DNA from: CAADGV01 sp040290295
GTDB taxonomy: Bacteria; Bacteroidota; Ignavibacteria; UBA10030; UBA6906
NCBI GenBank assembly: GCA_040290295.1
Contig: PSMW01000014.1
Location: 22,932 to 86,931 of the forward strand
DNA: 64,000 nt
Direction: 5' to 3'
Part shown: positions 1-8,231 of the stretch, one piece after another
Position numbering within the stretch: the stretch's first letter is position 1
Layout: each line of letters begins with the position of its first letter
Translations under genes and position numbers: made by a program
Notes under the pieces: model-generated
What the model saw: the letters and a program-made list of their open reading frames with translations, nothing else
What the model was told of the DNA's origin: nothing
Database searches by the model: none

Positions 1-249
1 AATGGGACCTACGGAGATGTCTCGCCCATCATTTGAAGGGAATTGATGGAGCTTGATGTTCTTGAGAAGAATTTTTGCCGAGGAGATCTCGAGAGCATTC
101 AGCGATGGGCTGTTCGGAGAAGATGGCGCAGTTGTGATACTGAAGGTAACATTGCGTGCAGTACTTGCGGGCGACGATGTCTGCTCGGTGCGGCAACCCG
201 CCGCGATCAGCGCAAAGAGCGCAACGAACACGATGCGATGTTGTTTCAT
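1..249 (-). CDS. Putative lipoprotein, 3' end cut off by the window edge
   Basis: Read on the minus strand from the ATG at 249, the frame stays open to base 1, so only the first 83 residues are visible. The start MKQHRIVFVALFALIAAGC is a short basic n-region, a hydrophobic stretch and a lipobox ending in Cys19, so the product should be lipidated and anchored in the inner or outer membrane. A Ser/Thr-rich linker follows, then a segment (LEISSAKILLKNIKLHQ) that looks like the first strands of a beta-rich domain. An AAGGA ribosome binding site lies six bases before the ATG. It diverges from the ATPase gene at 531. No family can be named with certainty from this fragment. Confidence 0.75.
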   Translation of the reverse strand, partial: MKQHRIVFVALFALIAAGCRTEQTSSPASTARNVTFSITTAPSSPNSPSLNALEISSAKILLKNIKLHQFPSNDGRDISVGPI

Positions 250-479
250 GGTGTATCCTTCATGATGGTTTGTATGATAAGCTCGTCGGGTCACGTGTGT
301 GCGAGAACTGTGCCGAGTGTCTCTGGCGCAAACAGACGCACCAACGCTACAGGAAACGCCATCATCGTAGGAGCGTTGTGTCCACGATGCTACAATGCGT
401 CACGACAAGAGTGTCGTTGTGTGAGGAGAGCAAGACACAGTCGCGCTGCGGTTTGATTTTCAAGAACAAACAACCTACA

Positions 480-509
480 TTGCTTCGTGTGATGCACGTT
501 GTGTAACGA
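480..509 (+). promoter_or_regulatory. Possible promoter before the ATPase gene
   Basis: TTGCTT and TAACGA are separated by 18 bases, with the ATG at 531 and a purine-rich AGAGAGG just before it. The match to sigma-70 boxes is modest. The rest of the divergent gap 250-530 shows no gene or repeat that I can support. Confidence 0.25.
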
Positions 510-530
510 TCACGAAGAGAGGAATCCCCC

Positions 531-2042
531 ATGAATCGTCCTGCAACATTGGGCGAATTAAAACGCAGCGGTTACAAAGTCCAATCTGTGAAGGATGAGA
601 TGCGCGCCAATCTCATCCGCAAGCTCAAGAACAATGAGCGGCTCTTTCCAGGTATCATAGGCTATGACAAGACCGTCATTCCTGCCCTGATCAACGCACT
701 CCTTGCCAAGCACGACTTGATCCTGCTGGGCTTGCGGGGCCAAGCCAAATCGCGGATCGTTCGATCGCTGCCGAGCCTTTTGGACGAGTACATTCCGATC
801 GTGAAAGGAAGCGAAATCAACGACGATCCGTTTCGTCCCGTTAGCAAATATGCCGTTGATCTTGTCAGCGAAATGGGAGACGAGACGCCGATCGAGTGGC
901 TGCACCGCGATCAGCGATACGGCGAGAAGCTTGCCACGCCCGACGTGACGATTGCCGATCTCATCGGCGACATCGATCCGATCAAGGCGGCGGCAAAACG
1001 CCTCCACTACTCACATGAAGGAGCAATCCACTTCGGCATCATCCCGCGGTGTAACCGCGGCATCTTCGCCATCAACGAACTGCCCGATCTCCAACCGCGC
1101 ATTCAGGTGGGACTGTTCAATATTCTCGAAGAGAAAGATATCCAGATACGCGGCTTCAATGTGCGGATACCGATGGATATCATGTTGGTGTTCACCGCAA
1201 ATCCGGAGGATTATACCAACCGCGGCAACATCATCACGCCGTTGAAGGATCGCATCGATTCACAAATTCTCACACACTATCCCCGTTCACTCGAAGAGGC
1301 CATCAGCATTACTGAGCAGGAGGCGCACATCCGACGAGATGGCAGGGAGGTACGCATTCCCTACTTCTTCAAAGAGATCGTCGAACAGATCGCGTTCGAG
1401 GCGCGCAAGAGCGAGTTCGTTGACCAGAAGTCGGGTGTGAGCGCGCGGCTGACCATCGCTGCGATGGAAAACCTCGTCAGCAATGCGGAACGTCGCGCCA
1501 TCCTCTTGAATGAAGACGTGATTGTACCGCGCATCTGCGATTTGCCACACGTGCTGCCCGGCATGACGGGAAAAATCGAACTGGTGTTCGAAGGAGAGCA
1601 GGAAGGCTCGGTAAAAGTGAGCAAAGCCCTCGTCGGCAAAGCGGTACGCGAAATCTTCAAGCGGTACTTCCCCGATCCGCTGCGGCGGAGGCCAGGCAGA
1701 CCTCAAGCGGGGGAAGGTGCGCGCCACCAAGCCGAGGACAGCGACTATGGCAGAATCACCCAGTGGTTCGAGGCAGGTAACAAGATCGAGATCTCGGACG
1801 ATATGCCCACGGAAGCGTACTTCCGCGAGTTGGACAAAGTCAAAGGGTTGCGCGAACTGACCAAGAAGCACATGCCCAATCTCGAAGAGCGGTTCGAACT
1901 CCCCTCCGTTATGGAGTTTGTGTTGGATGGGCTGCATCAGAATTCGAAGATCGCAAAAGACGAGGTCGATCATCTCACCTCGTACAAAGACTTGGTCGGC
2001 AGTATTTTTTCGGGCCCGGGACGTGGATTCGAGGAGGATTGA
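531..2042 (+). CDS. MoxR/magnesium-chelatase-like AAA+ ATPase
   Basis: A 503-residue AAA+ protein of the MoxR/ChlI-like branch. The P-loop is GLRGQAKS (residues 67-74), with Ala in place of the last Gly of the usual GxxxxGK[ST]. The Walker B region is GIFAINELPD (177-186), and a TANPEDYTNRG stretch near residue 225 resembles sensor 1. A charged, less conserved C-terminal third follows. Members of this branch usually work with a VWA-domain partner in metal insertion or in maturing a protein complex. The next gene is such a partner, beginning 36 bases downstream. The client complex is not evident here. The start follows AGAGAGG at a normal distance. Confidence 0.85.
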   Translation: MNRPATLGELKRSGYKVQSVKDEMRANLIRKLKNNERLFPGIIGYDKTVIPALINALLAKHDLILLGLRGQAKSRIVRSLPSLLDEYIPIVKGSEINDDPFRPVSKYAVDLVSEMGDETPIEWLHRDQRYGEKLATPDVTIADLIGDIDPIKAAAKRLHYSHEGAIHFGIIPRCNRGIFAINELPDLQPRIQVGLFNILEEKDIQIRGFNVRIPMDIMLVFTANPEDYTNRGNIITPLKDRIDSQILTHYPRSLEEAISITEQEAHIRRDGREVRIPYFFKEIVEQIAFEARKSEFVDQKSGVSARLTIAAMENLVSNAERRAILLNEDVIVPRICDLPHVLPGMTGKIELVFEGEQEGSVKVSKALVGKAVREIFKRYFPDPLRRRPGRPQAGEGARHQAEDSDYGRITQWFEAGNKIEISDDMPTEAYFRELDKVKGLRELTKKHMPNLEERFELPSVMEFVLDGLHQNSKIAKDEVDHLTSYKDLVGSIFSGPGRGFEED

Positions 2043-2078
2043 CCGGACGTGCACACTCTTGCTTGAGGCGTGAAGGCG

Positions 2079-3179
2079 ATGCGTTTTCGTTATTCGAAAT
2101 GGACCCCCCAATCGCAAACCGATGAGCAGCGGTTGCAACAGATGCTCTCGCTCTTCAGCTACCTCGTCGTTCAGACAAGCGGTGATGTGCAGGAAGCGTT
2201 GGAGTGGCTGCGGCAACTCGCCGAGGAGTACGGGTTGTTCGACGAGAACATGACGATGGACGATCTCATCCAGAAACTGCGCGAGATGGGTATCATCGAA
2301 GAGGTCAACCACGTCCCGACCCTGACAACCAAAGGCATCCAACGTATCCGACAGGATGCCTTGCGCGAGATCTTCACATCGCTGAAGAAAGCGCCCACGG
2401 GCGCACACGAAACGCCGTACACCGGCAGTGGTGTGGATCGCCTGAGCGAGACAAGAAAATTTACCTTCGGCGATCAACCTACCAACATCGACTTGACGTC
2501 AACGCTCTCGAATGCATTCCGCCGAGACGGTATCGAGGACTTCACCTTGAAGGAGGAAGACCTCGAGGTGTACGAAACCGAGCACCAGACATCGTGCGCT
2601 ACGGTGCTGATGCTGGACATCAGCCACAGCATGATTTTGTATGGCGAAGACCGTATCACCCCGGCGAAACAAGTTGCGCTTGCTCTCGCTGAACTGATCA
2701 TGACGCGCTTCCCGAAGGACTACCTTGCCCTCGTGACCTTCGGCGACGATGCCCGACTGGTGAGCATCAACGAGTTACCGTTCCTCAACGTCGGTCCGTA
2801 CCATACCAATACCCGCGCCGGCTTACAGCTTGCCCGACAGTTGCTGCGCAAGTGCTGCAACGCGAACAAACAAATCTTCATGGTCACCGACGGCAAACCG
2901 TCCGCCATCTTCACCGAGAGCGGCAAACTGTACAAGAACTCGTTCGGTCTCGATCCTCGCATCGTGAACAAAACGTTGGACGAAGCTGTCGCCTGCCGCC
3001 GTGAGAAGATTCCCATTACCACGTTCATGGTTGCTCGTGATCCGTACCTCATCAACTTTGTCGAAGAACTGACCAAAGCGAACCAAGGCAGAGCGTATTA
3101 CTCTTCGCTGAACAGATTGGGCGAGTACGTGTTCGTTGACTACATCCGCAATCGAAAAAAGAAGTTCACTTCACGATGA
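2079..3179 (+). CDS. VWA-domain protein, partner of the upstream ATPase
   Basis: This 366-residue protein has a helical, charged N-terminal half and a von Willebrand factor A domain in the second half. The metal-binding MIDAS motif DISHS is at residues 180-184, followed by FGDDA and VTDGKPS, which fit the remaining MIDAS loops. ATPase plus VWA pairs resemble magnesium chelatase I/D subunits and RavA/ViaA. The inferred role is remodelling or loading of an unidentified client in the cytoplasm. I chose ATG 2079 because GAGG lies 10 bases upstream; the in-frame GTG at 2070 has its GAGG only one base away. A terminator follows the stop codon. Confidence 0.85.
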   Translation: MRFRYSKWTPQSQTDEQRLQQMLSLFSYLVVQTSGDVQEALEWLRQLAEEYGLFDENMTMDDLIQKLREMGIIEEVNHVPTLTTKGIQRIRQDALREIFTSLKKAPTGAHETPYTGSGVDRLSETRKFTFGDQPTNIDLTSTLSNAFRRDGIEDFTLKEEDLEVYETEHQTSCATVLMLDISHSMILYGEDRITPAKQVALALAELIMTRFPKDYLALVTFGDDARLVSINELPFLNVGPYHTNTRAGLQLARQLLRKCCNANKQIFMVTDGKPSAIFTESGKLYKNSFGLDPRIVNKTLDEAVACRREKIPITTFMVARDPYLINFVEELTKANQGRAYYSSLNRLGEYVFVDYIRNRKKKFTSR

Positions 3180-3206
3180 CGTAACGCCGAAGGTTGTTGA
3201 ACCGAC

Positions 3207-3245
3207 AAAGCCGACCCGGTTGCGCCGAGTCGGCTTTCGTGTTTT
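3207..3245 (+). terminator. Rho-independent terminator after the VWA gene
   Basis: The arms AAAGCCGAC (3207-3215) and GTCGGCTTT (3229-3237) form a perfect 9-bp stem with a 13-base loop. It is followed by CGTGTTTT. The position is right for ending the ATPase/VWA transcript before the convergent gene at 3317. Confidence 0.8.
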
Positions 3246-3316
3246 GCGTGAAGGGCAACGCTCGAGCGTGACGTGGTGGATATGGTAATGCAGACTGCGC
3301 TTCGATTGGTCGCGGC

Positions 3317-4591
3317 TCAACGCGCGCCATGCGTGGGTGTTCGTATCTCGAGGCCGATCAGGTCCGCATAATACGCCAACGCGGCTGCAGCGGCTTGTTT
3401 TGGTCCCGACCTTCTGAATGCTTGGCGGTGAATGATTCCTTTGCAGGGTGGAAGAGTCAAGCTCTCGTCGATAACGATATGCGTGGCATCGTTTGCACGC
3501 AGAAACGCCCCTTGCATCTCCAATTCATGCAAGCCATCCGCCGACACCACCAGAATGGCGTCCGGTACTTCGATGCCCGTGTACAGCAGAGGCTCTGGCG
3601 AGATGACGACTTCCGCAATGGAAAAACCAGAGCCTTGCGTCACCGGGTTGTCATTCTTCTGCGTGCAGTAGAGTCCCTGTGGGATCGCAGCCAGACAAAA
3701 TTGATACGCGGCCGACTGGACTTTCTGGCCGGCACTTCCCGCTAAAACAATTCCAATCGAATGGTCGAGTGCGTGTGTGTCGGAAACAACCAGAGCGTCG
3801 TCGAAGCTGGCTGTCTCCTGAGATGCGCTGCGCGGGAACTTTCGGCGATAGGCTCGATCGAACGGCTCGCGATCGGAGCGCTGCACGATCTCACCAAGCT
3901 GCTGGCCGTGCTTGATGACAACCTCCTCCAACTGTTTTCCAGTCAGCGGATTGCGCGTGGTGGCATGTTCGGTGCACAATGCGGCGACCTCGACCAACGA
4001 AAAGCCGGGATGGGCGATCGCTTTCGTGAGCGTTTCGGTCAAGGCTTTGTCCGTTGCCGACACGCGTGCGATAAAGCCGGCATGGCTTGCCGCCAACACC
4101 TTGCAGATATCCAACCGAGCAACGATGTTGCCGGTAGGAGTGGTGGGCGTGACGACCTCGAGCGGTGAGAAGGCAGAGTTTTGACCTCCCGTCATGCCGA
4201 ACAAAAAATTGTTGCACAAGATGACGGTGACATTGGCGTTGAGTAACGCGGCGTTAACCAGATGCAGAAGTCCGATCATCGCGCCGCCATCACCGATGAG
4301 CACGATCGTTTTGAGTGTGTTGGATGCCAGCACGGCATCGGCGAGCGCAATGCCTGTCGCGCATGCTGTCGAGCGCCCATGCGTGGTGTGGACGGAATGC
4401 GGTGCCGCAAAGAGTGCATCCGCCAACCCGATACATCCGATGTCGGTTACAAGACAGACGTCGGTGGGAGGAAGGTGCAAAGCGACGAGCGCTTCGTTCA
4501 GCTTGCGCAGCACATGACTGTGTTCACAGCCCCTACAGAACGGCATAATGCACTCGGGCGCAAGATACGTTGTCACCTCAGAGATTGGCAT
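3317..4591 (-). CDS. 2-oxoacid:ferredoxin oxidoreductase, fused beta (TPP) and gamma subunits
   Basis: A 424-residue protein. Residues 1 to about 240 form the thiamine pyrophosphate-binding beta domain: the Cys pair in FCRGCEH (C19, C22), HGRSTACATG, and the TPP/Mg motif from GDGG (100-103) to CNN (126-128). After a linker, about 265-424 match the gamma domain (GIVLAGSAGQKVQSAA; the stretch beginning GSGFSIAEVV). The enzyme would oxidatively decarboxylate a 2-oxoacid to an acyl-CoA and reduce ferredoxin, or run in reverse as a carboxylase. It overlaps the end of the alpha gene by 14 bases, so the subunits are translationally linked. There is no ferredoxin-type delta subunit in the neighbourhood. 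The substrate (2-oxoglutarate, branched-chain or other) cannot be decided by eye. Confidence 0.8.
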   Translation of the reverse strand: MPISEVTTYLAPECIMPFCRGCEHSHVLRKLNEALVALHLPPTDVCLVTDIGCIGLADALFAAPHSVHTTHGRSTACATGIALADAVLASNTLKTIVLIGDGGAMIGLLHLVNAALLNANVTVILCNNFLFGMTGGQNSAFSPLEVVTPTTPTGNIVARLDICKVLAASHAGFIARVSATDKALTETLTKAIAHPGFSLVEVAALCTEHATTRNPLTGKQLEEVVIKHGQQLGEIVQRSDREPFDRAYRRKFPRSASQETASFDDALVVSDTHALDHSIGIVLAGSAGQKVQSAAYQFCLAAIPQGLYCTQKNDNPVTQGSGFSIAEVVISPEPLLYTGIEVPDAILVVSADGLHELEMQGAFLRANDATHIVIDESLTLPPCKGIIHRQAFRRSGPKQAAAAALAYYADLIGLEIRTPTHGAR

Positions 4592-5615
4592 GAAGAATCT
4601 CCGTTGGTATAATCATCTTGCCGATGCCGTTGACGCCTACCACCTCGCGATCGTCGAAGAGATGACGGATGAGCATGCGGTACTGCCCCGTGATATTTTC
4701 TTCGGCAACGACCACGCGCCGCACGCCGCGTGCAGCACGCACAGCGACACCCATAGCACGTGCAGTGACGCCAAAGCGTATGACCAGCGTCTCTGCATCC
4801 GGTTGGATGTCTTCCTGAACCACCACCAACTCACGACGGCGTGAACGTATCTTCTCTTCGAGGTGAAGCAACACCCTGATCGTCTCGATATCGTTCTTCT
4901 TCAAATATCCTTCTGTATTGTGTGCCGAACCGGTCGCCATCACCTTGCGTGATCCTCCCACCGGTCAAAAGGGAGGTATATTGGCGAGCGCATGAATGTC
5001 GTAGGTCTTCCACGAAGCGCCATTGTGTGCAAACGGACGATCGATCGGCGCAGGTGCGGCGAGGTGTTCGACATCAATCGTTTCGCTCGTCATCGCGACC
5101 TCTTTATCGGTCAGCAGCACCACAGGCGAACGCAACCGTTCTGCCCAGTTCATCGCCAGTGCGCTGAGTGTGTAACATTCCGCGGCGGTTGAAGGACAGA
5201 GCACCGGAAGAGTATAGCCGCCACTGGTGCAAAACTCGGTCAACAGCACATCGCCCTGCGCTCCTTGTGTTGCACCGCCGGTTGCGGGTCCAAGCCGTTG
5301 CACCATCGCAATGACCACAGGCGTTTCGGTCATCAGCGCGTACTGCACCGTCTCGATCATCAATGCCCATCCCAAACCTGAGGTGGCAGTCATCGCCTTC
5401 ACGCCGCGCATCGAGGCGCCAACGCAATAGGTAAGTGCCGAGATTTCGTCAGGCGCGCTGATGGCAAGATCACCTCGGCTTTGCAGCAACTCGATCATGC
5501 GTTTGTAAATACCCGATGCGGGCGTAATGGGGTAACCGGCAAAGAATCGACACCCGGCGTACACAGCGCCTTCGGCAATCATCTGGCTGCCTGTGCGGAA
5601 AAGACGACTCGTCAT
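4578..5615 (-). pseudogene. 2-oxoacid:ferredoxin oxidoreductase alpha subunit, interrupted by an in-frame TGA
   Basis: The first 216 codons (5615-4968) encode a typical alpha N-terminus with GYPITPAS, the acceptor-binding region and CVGASMRG. A TGA at 4967-4965 interrupts after IPPF. The same frame then continues without any shift as PVGGSRKVMATGSAHNTEG and runs to 4578 through the alpha C-terminal domain. In intact homologues this position (PPF..GG.KV..TGS.H) lies inside one continuous protein. GTG/ATG codons at 4943-4938 lie downstream of a GGAGG at 4958-4954, so the second half might be translated separately. It could be a nonsense mutation, a sequencing error, a split alpha subunit or recoding. 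The beta-gamma gene directly downstream is intact. ATG 5615 was chosen because homology begins there. Confidence 0.75.
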
Positions 5616-6321
5616 GACGCTCAGCAAAGGTTGAATTGATCTGGACAGCAAGGCGGACCGCACGCATCACCATTGCACAATCTGCATGCCACGCCGTGAA
5701 CACACTTCTCAGCGAGATTCTCTTGAGTGGCTCATGGGGATTTCTTGAAGATCGGAAATCAAGGTAAGAGAATTCCAACTTTTGGTGAGCGGGATTCTAT
5801 TAACACAAGGATCGAATTCGGAAGGCCTACCGAACGGGTCGCTGCCTGATGCACACCTCTCTCGATACAATCTCTGCGCTAAGATAGAAAAGAGGGGACA
5901 TGATTTCTTCATATCCCCTCCGAAAAGAGAACTCCTTCGCATCAAACAGTTCTACCGCTTGCGCTGCGGAACAGTGTGCATACTGCTCAGGTGACAATCA
6001 TGAAACCTGCTGTATCAACCGCGAGCTGTTCTCACCTACGAGATCGAACGAAAACTTGTTCGTGAACGGAGCACTATGGAACCAGCCGCCGTGCATGTCC
6101 ATCCCGAACGAAGGAAGCCGGCGCAACACCACTTCCAATCCATCATCCCCGGCGCTTGTCTCACTCGTAACACACGCTACGAGCACAACAGAACTTGCTA
6201 CTCCACAAGAGATACTCCGGTGCATCAGAGACCTTGCATTGTTGAACATGATTGAAAAAGCGAAAGGGCAACTGAGCAATGGACTGGCTTCTCGTCTTGT
6301 ACGAGACGACGGGACCTTCTA
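5616..6321 (-). other. About 700 bases without a supportable gene
   Basis: Short open frames exist on both strands (for example minus 5998-6279 and minus 6161-6346), but none has a recognisable motif, a ribosome binding site or codon use like the neighbours. The DNA is visibly richer in A+T than its flanks. The one clear element is the minus-strand terminator-like hairpin at 5881-5920. It has no gene immediately before it, so a decayed gene or an untranslated RNA is possible. Confidence 0.5.
5881..5920 (-). terminator. Terminator-like hairpin on the minus strand
   Basis: Read on the minus strand, GAGGGGA (5920-5914) pairs with TCCCCTC (5898-5892). A further AT/AT pair beyond one mismatch leaves a 9-base loop, and TTTTCTATCTT follows. 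The form is that of an intrinsic terminator. The nearest confident minus-strand gene upstream is the lipoprotein ending at 6322, about 400 bases away. Confidence 0.55.
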
Positions 6322-7011
6322 TCATTGCACCTTCGTTCCGCTCCACGTTCCGTTCGGTTGTCCGTTACTGCCGATGGTTTGACCGCTCACGCTGTTGCCG
6401 TTGTTGCTGATCGTACCCGTACCAATTACACGATTGTTACGCGCGGGATCGACAATCGTTATGTTCGCACCCTGAACCGTTCCTGCCAGACTGACGCTTG
6501 CACTTTGGTTGACGACGTATGCCACACCGGAGAGCGTCGAGCCGCTGATACTGAAATTGAACGGACCGTGGTCGTCACCTGCAACAAACGATCCCGTGTA
6601 CACACTCACCGGATTGGTTGCCGATGAAGCGGCGAGCGTGAAGATGCCGGCGCCGTTAGGCCCCGTGAACGAACCAGAAATCAGTCCACCGTTGAATCGC
6701 CCTGCGAATGTGTAGCCCCCGCCCGAAGCATACATACTGTCGTTGGCGGTGTTGTACGTTCCGCTCAGCGTAACGGTTCCGCCCGATGCAGGCCGATAGA
6801 CTCCGCTGACGGGAAGGATGTCCACCACTTTCGCGACACCCACGTTGACCGTCAGTGCGCCGCCGCCGCCTGCATCGGCGATCGTCCCGACGTACGTTCC
6901 TCGGCGGTCTGGGGTGTTGGTATTGTTTGGCGGATTGATCTCGTCCTTCTTGCACGCTACAAGAGAAAGCCCGAACAGAAGAACAGCGATAAAGCTTTGC
7001 ATGCGTTTCAT
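6322..7011 (-). CDS. Gly/Ser/Thr-rich beta-repeat lipoprotein
   Basis: A 229-residue lipoprotein. The signal ends in the lipobox LSLVAC, followed by KKDE, then an Asn/Pro/Thr linker. The body is rich in Gly, Ser, Thr and Asn with repeated short segments (GTVTLSGTYNT, GRFNGGLISGSFTG, STLSGVAYV, GTISNNGNSVSG), typical of a beta-sandwich or solenoid surface protein. There are no catalytic motifs. AGGAGG sits eight bases before ATG 7011, which fixes this start over the longer frame upstream. It appears to be a single-gene unit. Its function is unknown; binding of cell-surface or extracellular material is a guess from composition only. Confidence 0.8.
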   Translation of the reverse strand: MKRMQSFIAVLLFGLSLVACKKDEINPPNNTNTPDRRGTYVGTIADAGGGGALTVNVGVAKVVDILPVSGVYRPASGGTVTLSGTYNTANDSMYASGGGYTFAGRFNGGLISGSFTGPNGAGIFTLAASSATNPVSVYTGSFVAGDDHGPFNFSISGSTLSGVAYVVNQSASVSLAGTVQGANITIVDPARNNRVIGTGTISNNGNSVSGQTIGSNGQPNGTWSGTKVQ

Positions 7012-7276
7012 GGCACAGCCTCCTATAAGTAAATTGTCGGATTGGTGATGATGGTTGTTGGGAATAAGATACCATCGCACCATTGCCAAGACAATCGCAC
7101 AAATGTTGGCAAGGAGGCGCAAAGGAGAGAACGGAATGATACGAATGGGGGATGCAGAGGGAGAGTCGAGTTGGAGTTTTGGGGTTGCTGGTTGGGAGTT
7201 CAGCTTTCAGGTTGGAGGCTCGTTCGGGGTACAAGACTTGGAGCTTGACAATTGGAACCTCGCCCCAAGCGTTGTA

Positions 7277-7298
7277 GGTCGGGACGCCCGTCCCGACC
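7277..7298. repeat. Perfect 10-bp-arm palindrome
   Basis: GGTCGGGACG (7277-7286) and CGTCCCGACC (7289-7298) are exact inverted copies around two bases. There is no T-run after it on either strand and no upstream gene that needs a terminator, so a dispersed palindromic element (REP-like) is the better reading. Confidence 0.75.
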
Positions 7299-7308
7299 CA
7301 CAAGAGGG

Positions 7309-7337
7309 TGTAGGACGAGCAGTCTGCTCGTCCTACA
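7309..7337. repeat. Perfect 29-base palindrome with 14-bp arms
   Basis: TGTAGGACGAGCAG (7309-7322), one base, then its exact reverse complement (7324-7337). It lies 10 bases after the first palindrome. The perfection of the arms in intergenic DNA suggests recent spread or selection on the structure. Confidence 0.85.
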
Positions 7338-7388
7338 GCAGTACTCAGTTTGGAGCTTGAGTATTGGAACTTGCGCCTCCGTGTGCGC

Positions 7389-7475
7389 GTCACCCTTCGA
7401 CTCCGCTTCGCTGCGCTCAGGGTGACGAACACCAGCCCTCCTCGTCAGGTTGAGCGGAGTGGAGCGAAGCGGAAC
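7389..7475. repeat. Inverted repeat with a degenerate relative beside it
   Basis: GTCACCCT (7389-7396) and AGGGTGAC (7419-7426) enclose a 22-base core with CTCCGCTTCGCTGCGC. A related string on the opposite orientation, with GAGCGGAGTGGAGCGAAGCG, follows at about 7446-7475. Similar GAGCGCAGCGAAG-type intergenic repeats are known from many bacterial genomes; naming a family would need a database. Confidence 0.65.
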
Positions 7476-7607
7476 GTGCTGCATCGATAAGCTTTGTTCC
7501 ATACTTGCAAACTGCAAAAGTGTTCAACATTGGATTCGAGATGCGGTTGATTCAACCGACGGCAATGATTACATTGAATCGCCGTTGTGCTCCATTCCCC
7601 GCATTGC

Positions 7608-8159
7608 ATGAAAATCCTCATCAACAAAACGACACTGACGCTGGTGCAAGGCGACATTACGCGAGAAGACGTCGATGCCATCGTGAATGCCGCGAACTCG
7701 AGTTTGATGGGCGGCGGCGGTGTGGACGGTGCCATTCATCGTGCAGGCGGTCCACAGATTCTCGAAGAGTGTAAGGCGTACGTCGCTCGGCATGGACCAC
7801 TTCCCACCGGCGAAGCGATGATCACGAGAGGAGGACGATTGAAAGCACGCTACGTGATTCATACCGCCGGACCGGTGTGGCACGGCGGCGATAAGCGCGA
7901 GGTTGAACTGCTGGTAAACGCCTACCGCAACTCGTTGAAACTCGCGCGCGCTCACGGCGTACACACCATAGCCTTCCCATCGATCAGCACGGGTGTGTAT
8001 GGTTTCCCGATCGACCGTGCATCACGGATTGCTTTCAACACTGTGAGAACGTTTGTCGAACACGACACGTCGTTGCACGAGGTTCGGTTCGTGACTTTCA
8101 GTACGGCGGACTACGATGTGTACGCAGCAGTGTTCGAGGAATGGGGCAAGGCTTCCTGA
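7608..8159 (+). CDS. Macro-domain protein, probable O-acetyl-ADP-ribose deacetylase
   Basis: A 183-residue single macro domain. Visible family motifs are QGDITREDVDAIVNAANSS near the N-terminus, the glycine loop LMGGGGVDGAIHRAGG, and PSISTGVYGFP, which together shape the ADP-ribose pocket. Bacterial YmdB/MacroD-type proteins hydrolyse O-acetyl-ADP-ribose or remove mono-ADP-ribose from proteins. The action is cytoplasmic. ATG 7608 is preferred because the fold starts at MKILIN; no Shine-Dalgarno is evident. It stands alone after the repeat island and shortly before the secreted amidohydrolases; no ADP-ribosyltransferase is nearby. Confidence 0.9.
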   Translation: MKILINKTTLTLVQGDITREDVDAIVNAANSSLMGGGGVDGAIHRAGGPQILEECKAYVARHGPLPTGEAMITRGGRLKARYVIHTAGPVWHGGDKREVELLVNAYRNSLKLARAHGVHTIAFPSISTGVYGFPIDRASRIAFNTVRTFVEHDTSLHEVRFVTFSTADYDVYAAVFEEWGKAS

Positions 8160-8231
8160 AGAGTGTCCATGCAGCATGTCTCTTTCCTATCACATCATTC
8201 ATCTCTCTCATCACATACAGCGAACAACACT

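Larger units (their letters stand above)
7238..7377. repeat. Imperfect direct repeat pair
   Basis: The unit TTGGAGCTTGA, two variable bases, ATTGGAAC occurs at 7238-7264 and again at 7350-7377, with similar ends (CTCGCC and TTGCGCC). The two copies flank the perfect palindromes at 7277-7298 and 7309-7337. Related degenerate TTGGAG-type strings also occur upstream from about 7160. The gap 7012-7607 contains no gene I can support. Confidence 0.7.

Noticed and set aside
1287..2477. Long minus-strand open frame (396 codons) opposite the MoxR and VWA genes
   Set aside because: It lies antisense to two genes with clear motifs, has no motif of its own, and its composition (rich in Arg, His, Leu) is that of a codon-bias shadow.
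4930..4967. Firm call of selenocysteine in the ferredoxin oxidoreductase alpha subunit
   Set aside because: The hairpin is suggestive, but no Sec-containing member of this family is known to me, the apical loop does not clearly match a bacterial SECIS, and no sel genes are visible. Kept only as a hypothesis.
5900..6382. Plus-strand frame of 160 codons with several Cys residues as a small zinc-binding protein
   Set aside because: It overlaps the end of the lipoprotein gene on the other strand, lacks a ribosome binding site and the Cys spacing fits no known motif.
7277..7426. CRISPR array
   Set aside because: The repeats are different palindromes of different length without regular spacers; no cas genes are in the window.
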